DNA of 17,477 nt from Hyphomicrobiales bacterium (GTDB lineage: Bacteria; Pseudomonadota; Alphaproteobacteria; Rhizobiales; Beijerinckiaceae), in the NCBI GenBank assembly GCA_028290125.1, contig JAQGKM010000184.1, positions 1-17,477 on the forward strand. The letters are read 5' to 3'. A program made the position numbers and the translations under genes. Shown here piece after piece: positions 1-6,495 of the stretch (within the stretch, counting starts at the first letter, position 1; every line of letters begins with the position of its first letter). Under the pieces are notes generated by a model. The model saw only the letters and a program-made list of their open reading frames with translations, searched no databases and was not told where the DNA came from.

Positions 1-923
1 CGATGCTCGTCAAACTCGGCCTCAAGGAAGACGAGGCCATCGTCCATCCGTGGATCAACAAGGCGCTCGAGAAGGCGCAGCAGAAGGTCGAGGCGCGCAA
101 CTTCGACACCCGCAAGAACATCCTGAAGTACGACAACGTCATGAACGACCAGCGGAAGGTCGTGTTCGAGCAGCGCCGCGAAATGATGGCGCAGGAATCG
201 CTCGAAGAGACGGTCGGCAACATGCGCGCCAACGCCATCGACGAACTCGTCGGGCGTCACATGCCGAAGGATTCCTATCCCGAGACCTGGGCCGTCGCCG
301 ACCTGGCGAACGATGTTCTGGAGCTTCTCAGCCTCGATCTGCCGATCGCCGATTGGGCGAAGGAAGAAGGCATCGGCTCCGAGGAGATGGCCGAGCGCAT
401 TCATGCCGCGGCCGACGCCGCCTATGCCGAGCGCACCGAGAAGAACACGCCCGACGTCATGCGCTACATCGAGAAGCAGGTCGTCCTGCAGGTGCTCGAT
501 CATTTCTGGCGAGAACATCTCGTCATGCTCGACCATCTTCGCCAGGTCATCGGCTGGCGCGGTTATGCGCAGCGCGATCCGCTGAACGAATACAAGTCGG
601 AAGCTTTCGAGCTGTTCAACAGCCTGATCAACCGCTGGCACGAAGTCACGACCCAGCAGCTGATGCGCGTCGAGGTTGCCTTCGACCAGTCCGGCGAACC
701 GACCGGCATGTCGCAGGAAGAGCAGGACGCGATCGCCGCCATCAATGCGCAGATCGAAGCCGGCGGCGTCTCGCCCGCCGCGCTCGGCTTCGCACCGGCG
801 CAGGAGGCGCAGCCCCAGCGTGACCCGAACGATCCCGCGACCTGGGGACGCGTCGGCCGCAACGAGGATTGTCCGTGCGGCTCGGGCAAGAAATTCAAGC
901 ACTGCCACGGGGCGCTGGTCTGA
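1..923 (+). CDS. secA: Protein translocase subunit SecA, C-terminal part (5' end outside window)
   Basis: SecA is the ATPase motor that pushes unfolded preproteins through the SecYEG channel in the inner membrane. The window opens inside the gene and shows the last 306 or so residues, about one third of a normal SecA. The helical-scaffold segment is recognisable from NILKYDNVMNDQRKVVFEQR near the start. The conserved stretch around LDHFWREHLVMLDHLRQ, and further on YAQRDPLNEYK, follow. The tail ends in the zinc-binding SEC-C motif CPCGSGKKFKHCHG (C-x-C-x8-C-H), which in other bacteria binds SecB and phospholipids. An acidic, Ala/Pro-rich linker separates scaffold and zinc tail, as is usual. 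The reading frame is intact up to TGA at 921-923, and an intrinsic terminator follows 22 bases later. The true start lies upstream of the window. Identification is secure. Confidence 0.97.
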   Translation, partial: MLVKLGLKEDEAIVHPWINKALEKAQQKVEARNFDTRKNILKYDNVMNDQRKVVFEQRREMMAQESLEETVGNMRANAIDELVGRHMPKDSYPETWAVADLANDVLELLSLDLPIADWAKEEGIGSEEMAERIHAAADAAYAERTEKNTPDVMRYIEKQVVLQVLDHFWREHLVMLDHLRQVIGWRGYAQRDPLNEYKSEAFELFNSLINRWHEVTTQQLMRVEVAFDQSGEPTGMSQEEQDAIAAINAQIEAGGVSPAALGFAPAQEAQPQRDPNDPATWGRVGRNEDCPCGSGKKFKHCHGALV

Positions 924-945
924 CCTCGCCCTTTTGATATCGACG

Positions 946-980
946 AAAAAAGCCCGGCCGAGACGCCGGGCTTTTTGTTT
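946..980 (+). terminator. Intrinsic terminator of secA
   Basis: A perfect 7-bp GC stem (GCCCGGC at 952-958, GCCGGGC at 965-971) with a 6-nt loop is followed by TTTTTGTTT and preceded by AAAAAA. It lies 22 bases after the secA stop codon and should end the secA transcript. The A-tract gives it some bidirectional character, but no minus-strand gene ends here. Confidence 0.88.
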
Positions 981-1028
981 GTCCAACGCGCCGCGCACCC
1001 TGCCGACAGTCGGCTGCAGCTATTCTCG

Positions 1029-1057
1029 TGGACTTGCTTGGCTCGCTGACATATAAA
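1029..1057 (+). promoter_or_regulatory. Possible sigma-70-type promoter for the glycosyltransferase gene
   Basis: TGGACT (1029-1034) and TATAAA (1052-1057) are separated by 17 bases and match 4 of 6 and 5 of 6 positions of the -35 and -10 consensus. They lie in a locally AT-rich stretch between the secA terminator and the next gene. This is a match by eye only; alphaproteobacterial promoters are variable. Confidence 0.35.
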
Positions 1058-1093
1058 CGAATCAGTTGCAGCTATATGCGTTTGCGCCCCACT

Positions 1094-1114
1094 TTTACAT
1101 TACGTTTACATTAC
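1094..1114 (+). repeat. Tandem direct repeat TTTACATTAC x2, 11-bp period
   Basis: TTTACATTAC occurs at 1094-1103 and again at 1105-1114, separated by one G. Both copies lie just upstream of the glycosyltransferase start codon. An 11-bp period puts the two copies on the same face of the helix, as direct-repeat operators often are. It may be a regulator site or simply a short duplication. Confidence 0.6.
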
Positions 1115-1127
1115 CTTGCGAGACGTT

Positions 1128-2045
1128 ATGACGTTTCACCGGACGCCGTACTGGACTCCCGAAACCCTGGCCTCAGTCGGGGCCCCGATGACCGAACTCC
1201 TTCACACGCCCGCAACAGCCCGGCAGGCCCCGCCGCTGGTGCTGGGACTGGTGGCGAATTACGACGCCGAGCAGATCGCCCCGTTCGTGATGTCACTTCG
1301 CGCAACCGGCTATGACGGCGACGTGGTGCTCCTGACGTCCGACCTCAAATCCGACGCCCGTGTCCTGCTGGCGCAGACTGGCGTGGAAACGGTCGCGTTC
1401 GACCCGGCACGCCATGCGCCCTACCACATCCAGAATGCGCGCTGGTTTGTCTACCTCGACTACCTGACGCAACGATTGCGCGATGGATCAATGCCCAGCC
1501 AGGTGCTGTTCACGGACGTCCGCGACGTCGTGTTCCAGGCCGATCCGTTCAACGGCGTTGGCGGCGGGCTGAACGTCTTTCACGAGAATGACCGCTCACG
1601 GCTGGGAGAGTGCCCCGTCAACCGGCGCTGGTTGCGGACCTGTTTCGGTGACCATGTCGCGCTTGAACTCGCGTCCTTCGGCATCACGTGCTCCGGCACT
1701 GTCATGGGTGACGCCGTGCCGGCGCTGCGCTACCTGATCGAGATGTGGAACGTGATGTCGCTGCTGTCGGACGCCGCCGCCACGACGGTCGCCGATCAGG
1801 CGGTCCATAATTTCGTCGTTCATCGCAAATTGATCGAGAGCTTGCGGCACTGGCGCAATGGCGACCACGTCTACACGCTGCATCACGTCAGCCGCGAAGG
1901 ATGGAGCATCGACGGAAACGGGGCGATCCGGACGCCAGACGGGTTCCGCTGCCCGATCGTCCACCAGTACGATCGCCACCCCGAACTTGCCGAGGCGATC
2001 CGGCAATTGTACACGCCGAGGGTCGCCAAGATGAACGCCGCCTGA
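1128..2045 (+). CDS. Putative GT-A-fold glycosyltransferase (hypothetical)
   Basis: I do not recognise a named family, but the 305-residue protein looks like a soluble nucleotide-diphospho-sugar transferase. A beta-strand opening (VLGLVANYD, residues 38-46) is followed by a conserved-looking FTDVRDVVFQADPF at 128-141, which resembles the metal-binding Asp motif of GT-A enzymes. A CSGTVMGD segment (188-195) and DQAVHN (223-228) fit an acceptor/donor pocket, and HQYDRHP lies near the C-terminus. No signal peptide or membrane segment is visible. ATG at 1128 is preferred. A TTG at 1116 would add four residues, and an ATG at 1188 would remove 20 residues and still keep the whole domain. The ribosome site is weak for all three. 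It stands alone between the secA terminator and a secreted small protein, so the context does not reveal the acceptor. Confidence 0.6.
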   Translation: MTFHRTPYWTPETLASVGAPMTELLHTPATARQAPPLVLGLVANYDAEQIAPFVMSLRATGYDGDVVLLTSDLKSDARVLLAQTGVETVAFDPARHAPYHIQNARWFVYLDYLTQRLRDGSMPSQVLFTDVRDVVFQADPFNGVGGGLNVFHENDRSRLGECPVNRRWLRTCFGDHVALELASFGITCSGTVMGDAVPALRYLIEMWNVMSLLSDAAATTVADQAVHNFVVHRKLIESLRHWRNGDHVYTLHHVSREGWSIDGNGAIRTPDGFRCPIVHQYDRHPELAEAIRQLYTPRVAKMNAA

Positions 2046-2137
2046 ACAGCGCAGCCATGCTTCGTTCAGCCAGCCGCCGCTAGTCTGGCTCCAAGCTCAT
2101 CGGACGACTTGTCCCGGCTGCATTTGGAGACGAGACC

Positions 2138-2467
2138 ATGACCAATTTTCGCAAGACGATGACCGGCGCCGTCGCTGCCCTCGCCCTCACCGCCACGATC
2201 GCCGCCAGCGCCACGCCGGCCGCAGCGGACTGGCGCGGACGTCATCACTACCGTGGTGGCGGCAATGGCGGCGCGATCGCCGCCGGCGTCATCGGCGCCC
2301 TCGCGCTGGGCGCCATTGCGGCGGGCTCGGCCCATGCGAGCCCGAACTACTACACGCCGTCCTATGTGACGCCGGTCTATGACGAGTCCTGCTTCCTGCA
2401 GGATCAGCCGACCTACGACCGCTGGGGCCGCTTCCGTGGCTATCGCCAGGTGACGGTCTGCAACTGA
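2138..2467 (+). CDS. Small secreted Gly/Ala-rich protein, hypothetical
   Basis: This is a 109-residue protein with a classical Sec signal peptide: Arg/Lys-containing N-terminus, an Ala/Leu-rich core and an Ala-rich probable cleavage site before DWRGRHHYR near residue 31. The mature part begins with a His/Arg/Gly patch, then a second hydrophobic Gly/Ala stretch (about 48-67) that may be a membrane or glycine-zipper segment. It ends in a Tyr/Arg-rich region bracketed by two cysteines (SCFLQDQ... and ...VTVCN), which could form a disulfide in the periplasm. Small exported proteins with paired C-terminal cysteines are common in Hyphomicrobiales and lack a defined function. The start is supported by GGAGA at 2126-2130, 7 bases before the ATG. 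A strong terminator follows. Confidence 0.8.
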   Translation: MTNFRKTMTGAVAALALTATIAASATPAAADWRGRHHYRGGGNGGAIAAGVIGALALGAIAAGSAHASPNYYTPSYVTPVYDESCFLQDQPTYDRWGRFRGYRQVTVCN

Positions 2468-2483
2468 CGGTTTGCAACTGACG
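2451..2483 (+). repeat. 14-bp tandem duplication across a stop codon
   Basis: TGACGGTCTGCAAC (2451-2464) is followed directly by TGACGGTTTGCAAC (2465-2478) and a third partial unit TGACG (2479-2483), with one C/T difference. The TGA that opens the second unit is the stop codon of the small secreted protein. Because 14 is not a multiple of three, the duplication is not in frame. Confidence 0.85.
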
Positions 2484-2547
2484 CTCCGCGCCTGACGATC
2501 AGGCGCGCGAACTGCCTTCAGCGCCCCATCGACTTGCCGGAACAGAG

Positions 2548-2588
2548 AACCCTCCGCGCCACCCCCGTGCGCGGAGGGTTTTTCGTTT
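2548..2588 (+). terminator. Strong intrinsic terminator
   Basis: A perfect 12-bp stem (2548-2559 with 2569-2580, AACCCTCCGCGC and its complement) closes a 9-nt loop and runs into TTTTTCGTTTT. It ends transcription of the small secreted protein gene before the convergent L,D-transpeptidase gene, whose stop is at 2611. On the minus strand there is no U-run after the stem, so it mainly acts in the plus direction. Confidence 0.9.
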
Positions 2589-2610
2589 TGAGAATTAGCG
2601 GGCGGAGTCG

Positions 2611-4032
2611 TCAGTCTGCCGCAGGACGGCGCACCGGCGCATTCAGCGCCAGCTTGACCGGCTGCGCCGTGGTGACGGACGCCTGCGGCTTGGGCGGCTG
2701 CGCGGAGGCGCGCGGGCGCGGCGGCGGCAGCGGCACGGGAGCGGCAGTCTCGATCGCCGCCTTCGAGGACTCGTCGGACCCGAACAGCGACGGCAATTTC
2801 GGCGAGAAGCTGAGGAGCCGCGACACGACGGAGGTCTGCGGTTCGGACGTCTCGGCGCGCGCGGTCTCGACCTTGGCGGGCTCTGCCTTGACTGGTGAGG
2901 CTTTGACCGGTTCGGCCTTTGCGATCTTCTTGGCGGCCGGAGCGACGGCCTTCGCGGCGACAGAGGGCGCTGCAGCCTGCGCAGGCGCGACGACTGGCTT
3001 GGCGGCCGCCACCAACACGACCGCCGGCACAGGCTTGCCCTTGGCGTCCAGCGGGATCTCGCGCGGCGCTTCGGCGATCGCCTCGGGCCGGCTCACTTCC
3101 ATCACATGGGCCATGCTCGGATGCTGGCCGCCGTCACTGTAGATCACCTTGACGGGCTGCACGCCGCTCTGGACCAGTTCGGCGACCTTGGTGTCGTCGG
3201 CGCGGGCCTTCTGCGAGACCAGCGCGGCAACCTGCGGATCCTGCTGCAGCGGGGGACAGGCGGCGGCGGCCTCGAGGCGCTGGCCGCCCGGCGCGCTGGC
3301 GTCGAACACATAGCGGCGACCGCAGAAATTCACCTGCGGCTCGCGCTTGGTGACGTCGAAGCGGTCGGAGCCTTCCTTCAGCTGACGCCAGAACGGCATG
3401 TTCGGATCGAGACGGTGCTTGGCCAGATTGTCGGGCGTCATCCGGAACGGATAGGACTGCATCTGGATCGCGCGCTGGCCGCCGGCGAAGGCTTCGCGGG
3501 CGATCGCGTAGATCTCTTCAATCTGCTGGTCGGTCATGGAGAAGCAACCCGCCGACGAGCAGGCGCCGTGCACCATGATGCTGCCGCCGGTGTAGCCCTG
3601 CGCGCGGTCGAGCGCATTGGGATAGCCGACGTTGAACGACAGGTAATAGGCCGAGTTCGGGTTCATCTGGCCCGGAGTGATCGTGTAGAAGCCCTCCGGC
3701 ACCTGGCGGTCGCCTTCGCGGATCTTCGGGCCGAGCTGGCCGGACCACCGGCACATCGGAAATGACTTGATGAGCGCGTACTGGCCGTCGCTCTTCATCT
3801 TCCAGATTTCGAGCTCGGCTTCCTTCTTGTAGGCGCGGATCAGCACCGGCGAGGACCGGGTGGCGCCCTTGCTTTCCATGAGGGCCAGCGTCTCTGGCGG
3901 GATGGGACGATACGCCTTGGCGTTCGTGCCCGTGTCCTGGCAGCCGGCGAGCAGGCTCGCGGCCATCGCGACAGCGGCGATGCGACCTGCGGAAATCGCG
4001 AATTTCGCGCGTTTCTGGCTCGATGTGATCAT
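2611..4032 (-). CDS. YafK-type L,D-transpeptidase family lipoprotein
   Basis: L,D-transpeptidases of the YkuD fold use a Cys to form or break meso-DAP links in peptidoglycan or lipoprotein-peptidoglycan bonds. From the ATG at 4032 the protein is 473 residues. A signal peptide ends in a lipobox LLAG-C31; Gln follows, which by the usual +2 rule favours the outer membrane. The catalytic domain spans about 60-235, with SIMVHGACSSAGCFSMTD at 151-168: His155 and Cys163 are the expected catalytic pair. The C-terminal 130 residues are a low-complexity Ala/Lys/Pro/Val tail with KAEPVK-like repeats and a proline run (PLPPPRPR), probably extended and wall-associated. ATG at 4059 and GTG at 4107 are in-frame alternatives, but they place a long hydrophilic stretch before the signal peptide. 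No start has a clear ribosome site. It lies downstream of accA on the same strand after a 167-base gap. Confidence 0.88.
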   Translation of the reverse strand: MITSSQKRAKFAISAGRIAAVAMAASLLAGCQDTGTNAKAYRPIPPETLALMESKGATRSSPVLIRAYKKEAELEIWKMKSDGQYALIKSFPMCRWSGQLGPKIREGDRQVPEGFYTITPGQMNPNSAYYLSFNVGYPNALDRAQGYTGGSIMVHGACSSAGCFSMTDQQIEEIYAIAREAFAGGQRAIQMQSYPFRMTPDNLAKHRLDPNMPFWRQLKEGSDRFDVTKREPQVNFCGRRYVFDASAPGGQRLEAAAACPPLQQDPQVAALVSQKARADDTKVAELVQSGVQPVKVIYSDGGQHPSMAHVMEVSRPEAIAEAPREIPLDAKGKPVPAVVLVAAAKPVVAPAQAAAPSVAAKAVAPAAKKIAKAEPVKASPVKAEPAKVETARAETSEPQTSVVSRLLSFSPKLPSLFGSDESSKAAIETAAPVPLPPPRPRASAQPPKPQASVTTAQPVKLALNAPVRRPAAD

Positions 4033-4071
4033 GCGCTGACTGGACCCGCTTTGAAGCATGACGCGTACAGA

Positions 4072-4088
4072 ACCGATCGAGGATCGGT
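4072..4088 (-). promoter_or_regulatory. Perfect 7-3-7 inverted repeat upstream of the L,D-transpeptidase
   Basis: ACCGATC-GAG-GATCGGT is a perfect dyad 40 bases upstream of the preferred start codon at 4032, within the 167-base gap after accA. Its size and position suit an operator for a dimeric regulator or a small leader hairpin. I do not recognise the regulator. It has no U-tract, so it is not a terminator. Confidence 0.45.
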
Positions 4089-4199
4089 CCACCCCAACCC
4101 CTAGCACGGCATGCTTACGAGTTGGTTACCGCGCCATGCGCGACGCGCCTAGGTTAAGGGCTGCGCCGATCTCACGCAACCATCCCGGGCGTCGCGAAT

Positions 4200-5156
4200 T
4201 TACAGCTTCCGGCCCATGGCGAGAAACTTTTCGGCGCGCGCGGCGCGGATGTCGTCACGCGACATGTTGCTGAAGCTCACGATCGCCGTTTCGATGGCGT
4301 CGCCGGTCCGGCGGATCATGGCCTCCGGATCGCGATGGGCGCCGCCGGCCGGCTCCGGGATGATCCCGTCGATGATGCCGAAGCGCAGAAGGTCCTGGGC
4401 GGTGATTTTCATGTTGGTCGCGGCGTCCTGCCGTCGTCCGCTGTCGCGCCACAGGATCGACGCCGACGCCTCGGGCGAGGCGACCGTGTAGATGGCGTGC
4501 TCGAGCATCATGACGCGATTGGCGGTGGCGATCGCCACGGCGCCGCCGGATCCGCCTTCGCCGACCACCACGGCGACGTTCGGCACGCCGAGGGCGAGGC
4601 AGGCTTCCGTCGAGCGCGCGATGGCTTCAGCCTGGCCGCGCTCCTCGGCGTCGATGCCCGGGAAGGCGCCGGCGGTGTCGACGAGCGAGATGACGGGCAA
4701 TTCGAACCGGTCGGCCATTTCCATCAGGCGCACCGCCTTGCGGTAGCCCTCGGGCCGCGTCATCCCGAAATTATGTCGCAGGCGTCCTTCGGTGTCGGAG
4801 CCCTTTTCCTGACCCATGATGCAGACCGACTGTCCGCGAAAACGCCCGAAACCGGCGATCAGCGCCTCGTCCTCGGCGAACTTGCGGTCGCCGGCGAGCG
4901 GCGTGAAGTCCTCGATCATGCCTTCGATGTAATTGACGAAGTGCGGGCGCATCTGGTGACGCGCGACCTGCGTCTTCTGCCATGGCGTCAGGGCCGCGTA
5001 GAGATCGACCAGCGCCTTCGCGGCGCGACTTTCCAGCTTGACCAGCTCCTCGCCGATTGCACCGGATTCATCCGTCTGCAAGGCTCGCAATTCGTCGATC
5101 TTGGCCTCGAGTTCGGCCACTGGTTTTTCAAAATCGAGGTAAGATCGCATGCTCAT
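4200..5156 (-). CDS. accA: Acetyl-CoA carboxylase carboxyltransferase subunit alpha
   Basis: AccA pairs with AccD to form the carboxyltransferase that moves CO2 from biotin-BCCP to acetyl-CoA, giving malonyl-CoA for fatty acid synthesis in the cytoplasm. The 318-residue product has the normal family length. It shows the N-terminal YLDFEKP start, RPHFVNYIEGM (70-80), DRKFAEDEALIAGFGRFRG, and the crotonase-fold signatures GQEKGSDTEGRLRHNFGM (115-132), DTAGAFPG (160-167) and VGEGGSGGAVAI (198-209), which supply oxyanion-hole glycines. The C-terminal SGRRQDAATNMKITAQDLL is typical. There are two in-frame ATGs, at 5156 and 5150; neither has a good Shine-Dalgarno, and the second matches the usual N-terminus. 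It follows xerD on the same strand after 97 bases, a possible shared transcript. No terminator is visible below its stop. Confidence 0.96.
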   Translation of the reverse strand: MSMRSYLDFEKPVAELEAKIDELRALQTDESGAIGEELVKLESRAAKALVDLYAALTPWQKTQVARHQMRPHFVNYIEGMIEDFTPLAGDRKFAEDEALIAGFGRFRGQSVCIMGQEKGSDTEGRLRHNFGMTRPEGYRKAVRLMEMADRFELPVISLVDTAGAFPGIDAEERGQAEAIARSTEACLALGVPNVAVVVGEGGSGGAVAIATANRVMMLEHAIYTVASPEASASILWRDSGRRQDAATNMKITAQDLLRFGIIDGIIPEPAGGAHRDPEAMIRRTGDAIETAIVSFSNMSRDDIRAARAEKFLAMGRKL

Positions 5157-5253
5157 CGCTGTATTTGAGACCTCGCGGGCAGGCGCCGACAGGGTCTCGC
5201 CGGAGACGGCGGAACCTGTCGATTCCGAAAGGCGAAGTCAAGCGTTTGCGGGT

Positions 5254-6195
5254 TCAACCACCCGCGAGCGGATGCAGGTCGCGCACCATGGCGCGGGTGC
5301 GCTCATCGAGAACGTGGGTGTAGATCTGTGTCGTCGAGACGTCAGCATGGCCAAGCAGTTCCTGCACGACGCGCAGGTCCGCGCCGTTCTGCAGCAGGTG
5401 ACTGGCGAAGGCGTGCCGCAACACATGCGGGCTGACGAGATCGGCCCGCAGCCCGGCCGCGGCCGCAGCCGTCTTGAGCTCGCGGGCGAACACCTGCCGG
5501 GGCAAATGGCCGCTCTCGCTGTCGGCTGGAAAGAGCCAGGCTGACGCGCCCTGGCCGGGCCGCAGTTCGGCCAGCAGGGTGAGCCACGTCTTCATCGCGG
5601 CGCGGGCCGGCTCCGACAGCGGCACGAGCCGTTCGCGCCCGCCCTTCCCCTTGATGGCGAGCAAGGGCTCGCGCGCCCGCGCGGCGCTGCGCGGCAGCGA
5701 CACGAGTTCGGAGACGCGCAGACCCGTCGCATAAAGGGTCTCGAGCAGGCAATGCATCCGCGCCGCCGCCAGCCGCTCGGCGGCCGGGCGCCCGGCGTCG
5801 TCGATCCCCTCCCTGGCGACATCGAGCAGACGGTCCACCTCCGCTGGCGTGAGGACCTTGGGAAGCGGACGTCCGCGACGCGGCCCTTCGATCACCGCCG
5901 AGGGATCGTCTCCGCGTCGGCCCTCCACGTAGAGAAAGCGGTGGAACTGGCGTACGCAGGACAACCGCCGCGCCATCGACGTGGCCTTGAAGCCGCGCGC
6001 CGCCAGCGTTTCGATCCAGGCGCGGATGTCCGTCGTCGAGGCCTGCATCGGCCCGGAGCCATGGTCGTCGAGATAATCGCAATAATCGACGAGATCGCGC
6101 TCGTAGGCGTCGAGGGTATTGCGGGCCGCGCCACGCTCGGCGGCGATCATGTCCAGGAACAGGCGTCCGAGCGGGTCCGTCAGTCCGGGGTTCAT
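5254..6195 (-). CDS. xerD: Tyrosine recombinase XerD
   Basis: XerD acts with XerC and FtsK at the dif site to resolve chromosome dimers before division. The 313-residue product has an N-terminal SAM-like core-binding domain (about 5-92) and a C-terminal catalytic domain. All expected catalytic residues are present: Arg160 (ATGLRVSEL), Lys184 (IKGKGGRER), His257 and Arg260 (SPHVLRHAFASHLLQNG), His283 (LLGHADVSTTQ) and the nucleophile Tyr292 (IYTHV). Length and the SPHVLRH/LLGHADVSTTQIYTH motifs favour XerD over XerC or an integrase, and no phage or integron genes adjoin it. The ATG at 6193-6195 overlaps the stop of the small upstream gene as ATGA and lacks its own Shine-Dalgarno, so translation is probably coupled. 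The frame stays open further upstream, but that extension is out-of-frame coding of the upstream gene. Confidence 0.94.
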   Translation of the reverse strand: MNPGLTDPLGRLFLDMIAAERGAARNTLDAYERDLVDYCDYLDDHGSGPMQASTTDIRAWIETLAARGFKATSMARRLSCVRQFHRFLYVEGRRGDDPSAVIEGPRRGRPLPKVLTPAEVDRLLDVAREGIDDAGRPAAERLAAARMHCLLETLYATGLRVSELVSLPRSAARAREPLLAIKGKGGRERLVPLSEPARAAMKTWLTLLAELRPGQGASAWLFPADSESGHLPRQVFARELKTAAAAAGLRADLVSPHVLRHAFASHLLQNGADLRVVQELLGHADVSTTQIYTHVLDERTRAMVRDLHPLAGG

Positions 6196-6374
6196 TGTTT
6201 GAGCTTGGTCGGCGGAATTGTCTGCGTCATCTCGCGGGGCTGCGGCTCCACGAAAGTTACGAGTGCGACCATGCCGCCGAGGACAAGTCCGCCGACGATG
6301 GCGAGAAAGGCTAAGAACCTGAACAGGGTCGGCACTAGGATCTCCGGGCGCGGGCGCGGCCGCCCGCCTTGCAT
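6192..6374 (-). CDS. Small single-pass membrane protein coupled to xerD
   Basis: This 60-residue protein has a basic Pro/Arg-rich N-terminus (RPRPRP), one strong hydrophobic segment (about residues 16-42, LFRFLAFLAIVGGLVLGGMV followed by ALVTF) and a short polar tail with EPQPREMT and IPP. The charge pattern predicts an inner-membrane protein with its N-terminus in the cytoplasm. The start is well supported: AGGAAG (6383-6388 on the minus strand) lies 8 bases before the ATG at 6372-6374. Its TGA overlaps the xerD ATG as ATGA. I recall similar short proteins with a PREMT-like tail in other Hyphomicrobiales, but the function is unknown to me. A TTG at 6392 would add six residues and is less likely. 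Confidence 0.75.
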   Translation of the reverse strand: MQGGRPRPRPEILVPTLFRFLAFLAIVGGLVLGGMVALVTFVEPQPREMTQTIPPTKLKQ

Positions 6375-6495
6375 CACAACATCTTCCTGCAAGGCTTGTC
6401 ATATCGAGCGTCGCGAATCGCCCGCGCAGAAAGTCGCAGACGCCATCTTGGCAGGCGGAGCTTAAATCCGCGTTCACGCCATGCTAAGGGGAAGC

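Noticed and set aside
5211..5246. GGAAC followed by CGTT between accA and xerD
   Set aside because: The spacing is 27 bases, far outside the 16-17 required for EcfG promoters.
6157..6182. GGAAC-N17-CGTC, resembling an EcfG site
   Set aside because: It lies inside xerD coding sequence on the non-coding strand, lacks the final T of the -10, and has no gene in a suitable position downstream.
5254..6195. Integrase of a mobile element
   Set aside because: The tyrosine recombinase has XerD length and motifs, sits in a housekeeping neighbourhood, and has no tRNA, att repeats or phage genes near it.
6196..6477. 94-residue N-terminal extension of XerD
   Set aside because: The extension has no homology to tyrosine recombinases and is read through the small membrane-protein gene in another frame; the ATGA junction and family length place the start at 6195.
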